A stretch of 64,000 nt of DNA from assembly GCA_003112755.1 (NCBI GenBank), contig BFBT01000001.1, positions 3,286,001 through 3,350,000 of the forward strand. Direction: 5' to 3'. Source of the DNA: Lawsonibacter asaccharolyticus. Lineage in GTDB: Bacteria > Bacillota > Clostridia > Oscillospirales > Oscillospiraceae. Positions 30,213 to 37,940 of this stretch are shown here, piece by piece. Within the stretch, counting starts at the first letter, position 1. Every line of letters starts with the position of its first letter. Below the pieces are notes generated by a model. That model did not search any database. It was given only the letters and a program-made list of their open reading frames with translations, and was not told the origin of the DNA. The position numbers and the translations under genes were made by a program.

Positions 30213-31205
30213 ATGGCAAGTAAGTATGACTTTGTCTCTATCGATTTTGAGACCGCAAACTCCCGATATGACAGCGCATGTTCCATTGGCTTAGCTGCTG
30301 TTCGAGATATGGCTGTAGTCGATACATTCTACTCTTTAATCAACTACGACGGAAATTTTTTACCCGCAAATATCTCAATACACGGGATTCATCCCAAAGA
30401 TGTGATATCCGCACCTACTATTTTCGAATTATACCCTACCCTTCTTAATTTTTTTGACGGATGCCTTGTAATTGCCCATAACGCCCGTTTTGATATGAGC
30501 GTTTTAAAATCGTCCCTTGGCAGATGGTACTCGCTTCCCAATTTTAAATATGTCGATTCCGTTGCTCTTACGAAGGGAGTATTTCCTGGTAAGAAAAATC
30601 TTCAAAGTTGCGTTAACTGCCTTGGCATAACATTGGAGCATCATCATAATGCACTGGACGATGCCATTGCTTGTGCACGGGTGGCGATTGAATGTACCCG
30701 TCGAGCAGGATACTCAGATATTCTCCATTTTTGCATTGAACGTGAGAATATAAAAATACATAATATTTCTGACTTAGCAATTTCTCACTTTTCCGCATTC
30801 TCATCTTCCTCACATTCACATTCTAAATTTCAAACTGTGTCTGTAAAAGAGTTATCTCCAGTAACAAAAGAATTTGATCCTTCCCACCCGCTGTATCAAA
30901 AGAAAATTGTATTTACAGGCGAACTATCTATATCAAGAGCAGAAGCTATGCAACAAGCTATTGATGTCGGAGCTATTATTAGGACTTCGGTTTCTACAAA
31001 AACTGATTTCCTAGTCGTTGGACAACAAGACTCCGAACTTGTTGGCGTAGATGGGAAAAGTTCAAAGGAAGAGAAAGCCCAAGAGCTGATCTCATCCGGG
31101 AAAGGGAAAATTCAGATCCTCAACGAAGCAGAATTCCTGTCTATGCTAAATTATAAGCAGGAGGAAGTAAATAATGAGCAACCAGACTATTCTGGTAGGG
31201 TTTGA
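30213..31205 (+). CDS. DnaQ-like 3'-5' exonuclease with C-terminal BRCT domain
   Basis: 330 residues, AT-rich. DEDD motifs: FVSIDFETANSRYDSACSIG (DxE), VIAHNARFDMSVLKSSL, and HHHNALDDAIACARVAIE (HxxxxD). Residues about 225-310 form a BRCT domain (KKIVFTGELSISRAEAMQQA, TKTDFLVVGQQDSELVG). Such proteins act in nucleic-acid processing or repair. It is a lysogenic-side accessory gene, overlapping the next ORF by 32 bases. Confidence 0.9.
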   Translation: MASKYDFVSIDFETANSRYDSACSIGLAAVRDMAVVDTFYSLINYDGNFLPANISIHGIHPKDVISAPTIFELYPTLLNFFDGCLVIAHNARFDMSVLKSSLGRWYSLPNFKYVDSVALTKGVFPGKKNLQSCVNCLGITLEHHHNALDDAIACARVAIECTRRAGYSDILHFCIERENIKIHNISDLAISHFSAFSSSSHSHSKFQTVSVKELSPVTKEFDPSHPLYQKKIVFTGELSISRAEAMQQAIDVGAIIRTSVSTKTDFLVVGQQDSELVGVDGKSSKEEKAQELISSGKGKIQILNEAEFLSMLNYKQEEVNNEQPDYSGRV

Positions 31206-31725
31206 GTCACCTGAATACCAGGAAACCAGCTTCCTAGATTCTATCCTCTCTACCCTGCAATCAGTTATAGCCGCCCGTGGTGGAGAGCCAACACACCTTT
31301 TCTACAAATCAACGGCAGCTGCATCTGGTCCTTCCAGCGGTTATACCGCCGTCTATCTGCATACCTTTACAGTATTCCGTCTGCATATTCGTGGAAAACA
31401 GCACTACATCATGCTTCCTCTTGTTTTTTCTGACCTGATCCCGGAACATTTTCCCACGAAACAGATGAAATCCGAGGGGAAATACATCCGTATTCTAATT
31501 GATCCGGAACACCCGGTGGAATTCTACACCGACTTTTTGGTCCAAATCACTGGAGAGGCCATGAACCGCTACCCCAAGGAATGGGACTGCTGCTCTCGAT
31601 ACATGGAGTGCAGCGACGCAAAAGCATGTGTTCATCCGGACAAAGAATTTGCACTTGGGTGTGGTTATCGGAAAATTTTGAATTCTGGCCGTATTTTCTA
31701 TGGGAAAAATCGTAACGTCGATTAA
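31174..31725 (+). CDS. Unknown protein with C-terminal Cys cluster
   Basis: 183 residues. The C-terminal WDCCSRYMECSDAKACVHPD, followed by FALGCGYRKILNSGRIFYGK, carries five Cys and looks like a small Fe-S or zinc module. The N-terminal 100 residues are a mixed fold without known motifs. Translational overlap with the exonuclease suggests joint function. Confidence 0.7.
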   Translation: MSNQTILVGFESPEYQETSFLDSILSTLQSVIAARGGEPTHLFYKSTAAASGPSSGYTAVYLHTFTVFRLHIRGKQHYIMLPLVFSDLIPEHFPTKQMKSEGKYIRILIDPEHPVEFYTDFLVQITGEAMNRYPKEWDCCSRYMECSDAKACVHPDKEFALGCGYRKILNSGRIFYGKNRNVD

Positions 31726-31747
31726 AAATAAGAAAGAAGTCCTCACC

Positions 31748-31894
31748 ATGACCGAAACAGACCTGGCCGCCGCGCTCCGCCATTGTATCGATGACTGCGG
31801 TTGCTCCTGGCCCACCGCCTGTCAGATCCTCAGCCGGATGGCCGGACGGGCCTATACCCTGGCAGAGCTGCGGGACCTGTACCGGCGCGCATGA
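31748..31894 (+). CDS. Small unknown protein
   Basis: 48 residues, MTETDLAAALRHCIDDCGCS, then ILSRMAGRAYTLAELRDLYR (helical). AAGAAAGAAG precedes the ATG. Possibly DNA-binding; not recognised. Confidence 0.5.
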   Translation: MTETDLAAALRHCIDDCGCSWPTACQILSRMAGRAYTLAELRDLYRRA

Positions 31895-31896
31895 CC

Positions 31897-31920
31897 AAAT
31901 CCGCAATCGCTTGCGGATTT
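31897..31920. repeat. Perfect hairpin after the small ORF
   Basis: AAATCCGCAA-tcgc-TTGCGGATTT, 10-bp stem. No T-run follows except the ATTT itself. It shares outer bases AAATCCG/CGGATTT with the palindrome at 22984. Confidence 0.7.
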
Positions 31921-31969
31921 GCCTATAAAGCTAAAATCCTTTCTCACGTTGAAATAAGGAGACTTTTCC

Positions 31970-32269
31970 ATGTCCATCCATCTTCCTGACGCGCTGCTCC
32001 CCCAGCTGACCGCTCTGGCGCGGGACGCGGATGTTTCCAGGCTCGTCCTCTTCGGCTCCCGGGCCCGGGGAGACGACCGGGAACGCAGTGACATCGACCT
32101 GGCCGTCTTTGGGCTGGATGCTGCCCAGGCCGGCCGGCTGCGCCTGGCACTGGAGGAGCTGCCCACCCTTCTGGAATTTGACCTGGTCTGTGTTGACGCA
32201 AATACCTCCCCCAAACTGTTGGACAACATTGAACGGGAAGGAGTGACCCTGTATGCTTCAGAAATGTGA
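31970..32269 (+). CDS. Minimal nucleotidyltransferase (MNT) antitoxin-like
   Basis: 99 residues. VLFGSRARGDDRERSDIDLA is the GSxARG...SDxDL nucleotidyltransferase motif, with a third carboxylate in LEFDLVCVD. Pairs with the next gene as a HI0073/HI0074-type (MNT-HEPN) system; in MntA-HepT the MNT neutralises the HEPN RNase by adding AMP. Overlaps the next gene by 17 bases. Confidence 0.92.
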   Translation: MSIHLPDALLPQLTALARDADVSRLVLFGSRARGDDRERSDIDLAVFGLDAAQAGRLRLALEELPTLLEFDLVCVDANTSPKLLDNIEREGVTLYASEM

Positions 32270-32642
32270 AAACTTCTGCCGCGCCGTTGTCCGGCTCTCC
32301 GAGGCCCTGGCGGAGTATGCGGGGACCCCGGGCTCCACTGTGATCCGGGACGGCGTGATCCAGCGCTTTGAGTTTACCTTCGAGCTGGCCTGGAAGTCCC
32401 TGCGGGAGTACATGGAGGACCAGGGCGCCGCCATGGACGCTGTGTTCTCCAAGCAGGTTTTCAAAGCCGCCTATGCCGCCGGCCTGATCCACAACGAGCA
32501 GGTCTGGCTGGATATGCTGGCCTCCCGGAATGTCACCTCCCACGTCTATGACGATACACAGGCCGCCCAGGTCGTCAGTGCCATACGGGACCGGTATATC
32601 TCCCCGCTCACTGAACTGGCACAGTTCTATCAGGCTGATTAA
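32253..32642 (+). CDS. HI0074-family nucleotidyltransferase substrate-binding / HEPN protein
   Basis: 129 residues, all helical: VIQRFEFTFELAWKSLREYM and DMLASRNVTSHVYDDTQAAQ, the typical HI0074 RN-x4-H HEPN motif (RNVTSH). With the upstream MNT it forms a likely toxin-antitoxin pair in the lysogenic region. Confidence 0.92.
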   Translation: MLQKCENFCRAVVRLSEALAEYAGTPGSTVIRDGVIQRFEFTFELAWKSLREYMEDQGAAMDAVFSKQVFKAAYAAGLIHNEQVWLDMLASRNVTSHVYDDTQAAQVVSAIRDRYISPLTELAQFYQAD

Positions 32643-32691
32643 AATTCCCCTGCCGCCCCTCCTTGGGGCGGCATCTCAAAACCGTCGCGCT

Positions 32692-32705
32692 CGAACATTC
32701 GTTTT
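32692..32705 (+). promoter_or_regulatory. LexA-like box upstream of the integrase
   Basis: CGAACATTCGTTTT, close to the Firmicute SOS box CGAACnnnnGTTCG, 21 bases before the integrase ATG. It shares TCGAACATT with the cassette promoters at 27464 and 28583. No convincing -35/-10 is visible beside it. Confidence 0.55.
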
Positions 32706-32725
32706 CTTTCGACACAGGAGGCGCT

Positions 32726-34243
32726 ATGGATCACCGTACTGTCATGGATCTGGCCGGCACAGATGCGGCCGCCTATATCCGCAAAAGCCGCCTGGAGGAG
32801 GGCATGGACACCCAAGAGGTCCTGTCCAAGCACCAGAAGGCCCTCGTGGAGTACGCCGCCGCCCACCAGATCCACCTCATTGAGATCTACCCGGAGGTGG
32901 TCAGCGGAGAATCCCTCTATGCCCGGCCCCAGATGCTCCGGCTCCTCCAGGACGTGGAGGAAGGCCGCTATGACGCCGTGCTGTGCATGGATCTGGACCG
33001 GCTCTCTCGCGGCCGGATGAAGGACCAGGGCATCATCCTGGACACCTTTCGGGAATCAGACACGCTGATCATCACACCTGAAAAGGTCTATGACCTGTCA
33101 GACGACATCGACGAGGAATACGCCGAGCTGAAGACCTTTATGAGCCGCCGGGAGTACAAGATCATCAACAAGCGGCTCCAGCGCGGCCTGCGCCAGTCCA
33201 TTCAGGCGGGGTGCTACGTGGCCAACGCCCCCTATGGCTACCGGAAAACGGTCATCGACCGCAAGCCAACCCTGGAGATCTACGAGCCGGAGGCGAGATT
33301 CGTCCAGATGATGTTCAGCCTCTACGCCCAGGGGTTCGGCTGCACCTCCGTGGCCCGCCAGGTCAACGCGCTGGGCGCCAAACCCCACCGCTCTGCCGAA
33401 TTTAACCGCAGCAGCGTCAATATGATCCTCCGAAACCCCACCTACATCGGCAAGATCGTGTGGGACCAGAAGAAGCACATCCGAAAGGGAGCCCGCGGAA
33501 ATCCCAAGCATATCACCATCTACCAGCCCCCGGAGAAGTGGACCATCACCGACGGCCTGCATCCCGCCATCGTGGACCGGGAGCTGTTCGACCGGGTCCA
33601 GGCGATCATGGCGGGCCGCTACATCCCCTCCAAGCGGGATGGCACAGTAAAGAGCCCGCTGGCCGGACTGGTCAAGTGCGCCAACTGCGGCATGAACATG
33701 CAGCGCATGGTCATGAAGCGGTACCCCTATCTGCTCTGCACCCGCCCCGGCTGCTGTGCCAGCACAAAATTCGAGCTGGTGGAAAAGCGGGTCCTGGACT
33801 CCCTCCAGGATTCGCTGGATCAGCTTTCCGTGCGCAAGCCCGCCTCCGGTGTGCAGGATACCTCCCCCCTGGAGCTCTCCCTGCTGGCCGTCCAGAAGGA
33901 GCTGGCCGGCGCCAACCGCCAGAAAAACCGTCTCTATGAGCTGCTGGAGCTGGGGGAGTATGACATCCCCACCTTCCGGGAGCGGATGGAGGCGGTCAAG
34001 GGGAAGATCGCCGCTCTGGAGCGCAAGGAGACGGAGACCCGCCGCACCATCGACCACGCCAAAACGGCTGACCCCCAGGCCCTGGCTCAGCGGATCAGAG
34101 CCGTCCTGGATGCCTACGGGAGCAGCGACAATGCCCAGCGCAACGCACTCCTCAAATCCGTGATCGATCAGGTGTGGTACTCCAAAGCCAAAAAGACAAA
34201 GCCCAATGATTTTGACATCCAGCTGGATCTAAAGCCCTTCTGA
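32726..34243 (+). CDS. int: Large serine recombinase, prophage integrase
   Basis: 505 residues from ATG 32726 (CACAGGAGGCGCT upstream). N-terminal resolvase domain with catalytic Ser in AAYIRKSRLEEGMDTQEVLS and CMDLDRLSRGRM; recombinase domain NAPYGYRKTV...ILRNPTYIGKIVW; zinc beta-ribbon CANCGMNMQRM...CTRPGC at about 320-345; coiled coil about 380-460. It is the last phage gene and adjoins broken host sequence, as expected for attR. Confidence 0.96.
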   Translation: MDHRTVMDLAGTDAAAYIRKSRLEEGMDTQEVLSKHQKALVEYAAAHQIHLIEIYPEVVSGESLYARPQMLRLLQDVEEGRYDAVLCMDLDRLSRGRMKDQGIILDTFRESDTLIITPEKVYDLSDDIDEEYAELKTFMSRREYKIINKRLQRGLRQSIQAGCYVANAPYGYRKTVIDRKPTLEIYEPEARFVQMMFSLYAQGFGCTSVARQVNALGAKPHRSAEFNRSSVNMILRNPTYIGKIVWDQKKHIRKGARGNPKHITIYQPPEKWTITDGLHPAIVDRELFDRVQAIMAGRYIPSKRDGTVKSPLAGLVKCANCGMNMQRMVMKRYPYLLCTRPGCCASTKFELVEKRVLDSLQDSLDQLSVRKPASGVQDTSPLELSLLAVQKELAGANRQKNRLYELLELGEYDIPTFRERMEAVKGKIAALERKETETRRTIDHAKTADPQALAQRIRAVLDAYGSSDNAQRNALLKSVIDQVWYSKAKKTKPNDFDIQLDLKPF

Positions 34244-34287
34244 TCCCCGCAAAGCCGCATGATCCCTGGGTTTTTTATAATATATAA

Positions 34288-34665
34288 AGCGCTATATCTT
34301 CCGACAAAGACTGCATTGAGGATCTGCGGGTCTATCCCACCTGCGGGTCGCAGGAGGTCCTTGACCGGGCCCTGTCGGTCAAGGCCGGGACAGCCGAGCT
34401 GCTGTACGCCTACATCGATGTGGAGCCCGTAGGGTTCAACCGCGGGTTCTATACCGTGGATGTGCGGTATTTTTACCGGATCACCGCTGATGCGTTCATC
34501 GGGGCCGCCCGCCCCATCGAGGTATGCGGTCTGGCCGTATTTGACAAGCGGGCCATCCTGTTCGGCAGCGAGGGGGGCGCCAAGTCCTTCAGCTCCGACT
34601 CCCCCAGCGTGTGCAGCTGCCAGGATCTGATGGGCAGCAGTCTCCCCACCGCACACGTGGAGGCC
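34288..34665 (+). pseudogene. Middle fragment of an interrupted host gene for a Cys-rich protein
   Basis: Open frame without start: DKDCIEDLRVYPTCGSQEVL, AELLYAYIDVEPVGFNRGFY, VRYFYRITADAFIGAARPIE, GLAVFDKRAILFGSEGGAK, ending LPTAHVEA at 34665. The N-terminal piece should lie beyond the prophage, outside the window. The remaining 3' part is at 37939-38304 in a compatible frame. It looks like a conserved clostridial Cys-rich protein of unknown function; I cannot name it. It may be a gene reassembled by excision rather than a dead gene. Confidence 0.8.
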
Positions 34666-34679
34666 ATTGCCTACAAAAG
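34664..34679. repeat. Left inverted arm / attL half-site of the 3.28-kb element
   Basis: CCATTGCCTACAAAAG, exact reverse complement of 37921-37936. Confidence 0.9.
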
Positions 34680-34711
34680 GCCGTGTCCGGGCCACCGGCG
34701 TCAAAAGCCGG

Positions 34712-34740
34712 TTGACAGATCCCGCTCTCTCCTCTATACT
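34712..34740 (+). promoter_or_regulatory. Promoter of the aldehyde dehydrogenase gene
   Basis: TTGACA (34712-34717), 17-bp spacer, TATACT (34735-34740). It lies within the element, about 100 bases before the ATG. Confidence 0.85.
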
Positions 34741-34842
34741 CCCAGATACACCCCTGACATCCCCTGTATCCCGTTCCCGGCCCCTGGGCCGCGGGAGAAC
34801 CGGAGCGTTTTTATCACACGATAATAAAAGGAGGACTCACCC

Positions 34843-36222
34843 ATGGATCAGATGGAGATCCGGCAGCTCGTCGCCCGGCAGAGGGCCTATTTTCAGAGCG
34901 GTGCGACCCTGCCGGCCAGGGCGCGCGTTGAGGCCCTCCGCGCCCTGAGGTCCGCAGTGGCTGCCCGGGAGGAGGAGCTGAACGACGCCCTCCGGGCCGA
35001 CCTGGGCAAGAGCGCCTTTGAGAGCTATATGTGCGAGGTGGGCATGGTCCTCAGTGAGCTGACCTATATGATCCGCCGCACCCCCGCCTTCGCCGCTGAC
35101 CGCCGGGTCAGGACCCCCCTGGCCCAGTTCGCCGCCCGGAGCTATGTCAAGCCCTCCCCCTACGGCACCGTCCTCATCATGAGCCCGTGGAACTACCCCC
35201 TGCTCCTCACCCTGGACCCCCTGATCGATGCCCTGGCCGCCGGAAACACTGCGGTGGTCAAGCCCAGCGCATACTCCCCCGCCACCAGCCGGGTCATCGC
35301 CCGGCTCCTGGCGGAGTGCTTTCCCCCGGAGCATGTCTCGGTGGTCACCGGAGGCAGGCAGGAGAACGCCTGCCTGCTGGAGCAGAAGTTCGACTATATC
35401 TTCTTCACAGGCAGCCAGGCAGTGGGCCGGGAGGTCCTGCTCCACGCCGCTCAGTACCTCACGCCGGTCACCCTGGAGCTGGGAGGAAAGAGCCCCTGCA
35501 TCGTGGACGAGACTGCGGATCTGAAGCTGACCGCCCGGCGCATCGTCTTTGGAAAATACCTCAACTGCGGCCAGACCTGCGTGGCCCCCGACTATCTCCT
35601 CTGCCAGGAGAGTGTCAAGGACGCCCTGCTGGAGGAGATCGTCCGGCAGATCACTGTCCAGTTCGGCCCCGCCCCCCTGGACAGCCCCAGCTACGGGAAG
35701 ATCGTCAACCAGAAGCACTTCCAGCGCCTGCTGGGGCTGATCCAGCCGGAGAAGGTGGTGTGCGGCGGCACCTGGCAGGAGGAGGCCCTGCGCATCGCTC
35801 CCACGGTGATGGACGCCGTCACCTGGCAGGACCCGGTCATGGGGGAGGAGATCTTCGGCCCCATCCTCCCCGTCCTCACCTTCTCCCACATCCCGGAGGT
35901 GCTGGAGCTGCTGAAGGACCGGCCCAAGCCCCTGGCCCTCTACCTGTTCTCCAGGAACAAAGGGCACATTCGCGCCGTGACAGAGCGCTGCTCCTTCGGC
36001 GGGGGCTGCGTCAACGACGTGGTCATCCACCTGGCCACCAGCGCCATGGGCTTCGGCGGGGTGGGCGAGAGCGGGATGGGGGCCTACCACGGCAGGGTGG
36101 GCTTCGAGACCTTCTCCCACCGCAAGAGCATCGTGGACAAAAAGACCTGGATGGACCTGCCCATGCGCTACCAGCCCTATCTGCCCCTCTACGAGAAGCT
36201 GATCCGCCGCTTCCTCCGCTGA
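34843..36222 (+). CDS. Aldehyde dehydrogenase (class 3-like), element cargo
   Basis: 459 residues, AAAGGAGGACTCACCC upstream. MSPWNYPLLLTLDPLIDALAAGN and VVKPSAYSP (NAD(P) binding), FFTGSQAVGREV, general-base Glu in TLELGGKSPC, catalytic Cys in NCGQTCVAPDY, PVMGEEIFGPILPVL. It oxidises aldehydes to acids with NAD(P). The C-terminal 25 residues resemble fatty-aldehyde-type class 3 enzymes (DLPMRYQPYLPLYEKLIRRF). Full length and apparently intact, with its own promoter and terminator. Confidence 0.95.
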   Translation: MDQMEIRQLVARQRAYFQSGATLPARARVEALRALRSAVAAREEELNDALRADLGKSAFESYMCEVGMVLSELTYMIRRTPAFAADRRVRTPLAQFAARSYVKPSPYGTVLIMSPWNYPLLLTLDPLIDALAAGNTAVVKPSAYSPATSRVIARLLAECFPPEHVSVVTGGRQENACLLEQKFDYIFFTGSQAVGREVLLHAAQYLTPVTLELGGKSPCIVDETADLKLTARRIVFGKYLNCGQTCVAPDYLLCQESVKDALLEEIVRQITVQFGPAPLDSPSYGKIVNQKHFQRLLGLIQPEKVVCGGTWQEEALRIAPTVMDAVTWQDPVMGEEIFGPILPVLTFSHIPEVLELLKDRPKPLALYLFSRNKGHIRAVTERCSFGGGCVNDVVIHLATSAMGFGGVGESGMGAYHGRVGFETFSHRKSIVDKKTWMDLPMRYQPYLPLYEKLIRRFLR

Positions 36223-36229
36223 TCCCTCC

Positions 36230-36265
36230 GCCCCTCCGCCCTGACGGCCCGGAGGGGCTTTTTTT
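36230..36265 (+). terminator. Terminator of the aldehyde dehydrogenase gene
   Basis: GCCCCTCCG (36230-36238), 11-base loop, CGGAGGGGC (36250-36258), seven T. Confidence 0.9.
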
Positions 36266-36303
36266 GCCCCGCCAGGGATATCTCCTCCGCCGCCCCCATA
36301 CAC

Positions 36304-36432
36304 ATGACTGGGGTGATCGATATGCTGCACTATACCTTTTTTCCACAGGACCAAAAGACGCTGGAGCGGCTGCTGTCCCAGCTGATCGCCGCCAGACTCC
36401 TCGCCCCGCCCCGGAAGGAGGACAGGAGATGA
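36304..36432 (+). CDS. Small ORF before the recombinase, candidate directionality factor
   Basis: 42 residues from ATG 36304; ATG 36322 (MLHYTFFPQDQKTLERLLSQ) also has a GGGTG upstream. The stop overlaps the recombinase ATG (GAGATGAGG). Basic C-terminus PPRKEDRR. A small coupled partner of a serine recombinase could be its excision (directionality) factor; this is inference from position only. Confidence 0.55.
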   Translation: MTGVIDMLHYTFFPQDQKTLERLLSQLIAARLLAPPRKEDRR

Positions 36433-37940
36433 GGATGGTGGGGTACGGCCGGGTCAGCACCGACCACGAGGAACAGCGGGACAGCCTGGAGCACCAGCAG
36501 GCCTTTTTCCAGGACTTCGCCCGGGCCAGGGGCCACACCCTGGTCCGGGTCTATGCCGACCAGGGGATCTCAGGCAAGTGGCTGAAAAAGCGGGACGGCT
36601 TCCTCCAAATGCTCCGGGACGCGGAGCGAGGGGAGTTCGAGCTGGTGGTGGTCAAGGACATCTCCCGCTTCGCCCGGAACACCGTGGACTCCCTGGAGAG
36701 CATCCGCAGGCTGAAGGCCCTGGGCATCGAGTGCATCTTTGTCAACAACTCCCTCAAGGTGCTGGGGGAATCGGAATTCATCGTCACCATCATGGCGGCC
36801 ATCGCCCAGGAGGAGAGCGCCAACCTGTCCAAGCGGGTGAAGTTCGGGAAGGACATCACCTCCCGGAAGGGGAGGGTGCCCCCCCGCATCTACGGCTACG
36901 ACCGGCTGGACAACTTCACCCTCCGGATCGTCCCGGCGGAGGCGGAGGTGGTGCGGGAGATCTTCCGCCTCTACCTCCAGGGCCTGGGCTGCCGGAAGAT
37001 CGCCCAGGCTCTGGAGGAGCGGGGGGCGTCCACCAAACTGGGGGCCAGCTGGAACAGCCGCGGGGTGCGCCGCGTCCTGGAAAATCCCATCTACTGCGGT
37101 CATTATGTCAACCACAAATACACCGTGAGCGACTTCCTCTCCGGCCAGATCCAGCGTCTCCCTCCGGACATGCACTACCACCACGACAGGCCGGAGTGGG
37201 CCATCGTCTCCCCTGACACCTTTCAGGAGGCGGCCCGGCTGATGGAGCAGCGTCGGCGGAAGTCCGGCTCCGCCCCTCCCACCCGATACAGCGGCCGCTA
37301 CCCCCTCTCCACCCTCATCCGCTGCCAGAGCTGCGGCCGCGCCTTCACCCGCCGCCGGGTGGCCTACCCCTCCGGGCGGCAGTATGTCTACTGGCACTGC
37401 CCCATCCACAGCGAGTACGCTGGCAGCCGCTGCGGCAACGGCACCATCCTCCCGGAGGAGGGGCTGCTGGACCAGCTCCGGGCCTGGCTGGCCGCCCAGA
37501 TCTCCTCCCCCGCCGCGCTGGCGGAGGCGGTACGCCTCCGGCTGGACGCCCGCCCCTCCCGGCCTGCGGAGGACCCTGCCGCCGCTCTCCGGCGCCGTCT
37601 GGACCAGCTGGAGGGCCAGCGTGCCCGCTATCTGGAGCTCTACGCCGGCGATCTGCTCTCCATGGAGGAACTGCGCCGGCGGCTGCGGCTCCTGGCGGAG
37701 CGGGGCGCCCGCCTCCGGGAGGATCTGGACCGGCTGACGCGGGACCCGCCCCGGGATCTGGAGGCGGAGATCACGGAGCAGGTCCGCCGCGTCCTCTCCC
37801 TGGAGGACATCACCAACGGGGAGCTGCGGCAGCTGATCGACCGCATCACGGTGAGCGAAAAGGGGGATGTGTCCATCTACCCCGCCCGGCCGGCGGAGGA
37901 GCCTCCCGCCGCCCCAGGTGCTTTTGTAGGCAATGGCTGA
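36429..37940 (+). CDS. Large serine recombinase of the 3.28-kb element
   Basis: 503 residues. Catalytic Ser in MVGYGRVSTDHEEQRDSLEH, then DISRFARNTVDSLESIRRL; recombinase domain PPRIYGYDRLDNFTLRIVPA; zinc ribbon CQSCGRAFTRRR...CPIH; coiled coil 420-480. Unlike the prophage integrase it is of the CcrB/TnpX-SpoIVCA size. The last residues AFVGNG are encoded by the right att arm itself, so insertion or excision changes its C-terminus. Confidence 0.95.
   Translation: MRMVGYGRVSTDHEEQRDSLEHQQAFFQDFARARGHTLVRVYADQGISGKWLKKRDGFLQMLRDAERGEFELVVVKDISRFARNTVDSLESIRRLKALGIECIFVNNSLKVLGESEFIVTIMAAIAQEESANLSKRVKFGKDITSRKGRVPPRIYGYDRLDNFTLRIVPAEAEVVREIFRLYLQGLGCRKIAQALEERGASTKLGASWNSRGVRRVLENPIYCGHYVNHKYTVSDFLSGQIQRLPPDMHYHHDRPEWAIVSPDTFQEAARLMEQRRRKSGSAPPTRYSGRYPLSTLIRCQSCGRAFTRRRVAYPSGRQYVYWHCPIHSEYAGSRCGNGTILPEEGLLDQLRAWLAAQISSPAALAEAVRLRLDARPSRPAEDPAAALRRRLDQLEGQRARYLELYAGDLLSMEELRRRLRLLAERGARLREDLDRLTRDPPRDLEAEITEQVRRVLSLEDITNGELRQLIDRITVSEKGDVSIYPARPAEEPPAAPGAFVGNG
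37921..37936. repeat. Right inverted arm / attR half-site of the 3.28-kb element
   Basis: CTTTTGTAGGCAATGG, within the last codons of the recombinase. Confidence 0.9.

Larger units (their letters stand above)
1..34290. mobile_element. Prophage, contractile-tail type, right part (left end outside window)
   Basis: A continuous phage gene order is visible: baseplate, LysM, tape measure, tail chaperone, tube, sheath, neck proteins, capsid, ClpP-like protease, portal, terminase, HNH, replication genes, Cro/CI switch, ImmA and a large serine integrase as the last gene (ends 34243). The tail set resembles the xkd genes of PBSX; the head set is HK97-like. No lysis genes are visible, so they and attL should lie left of the window. 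The right boundary is inferred between 34244 and 34303, where host coding sequence begins in mid-gene. The exact att core cannot be fixed without attL. Confidence 0.93.

Noticed and set aside
35187..36428. Upstream extension of the recombinase frame through the dehydrogenase gene
   Set aside because: Pro/Arg-rich shadow of the dehydrogenase; the true start ATG 36429 has a ribosome site and the family N-terminus.
34664..37936. Invertible segment flanked by inverted repeats
   Set aside because: The inverted arms are better explained as the two halves of one attP; excision restores the host frame whereas inversion would not.
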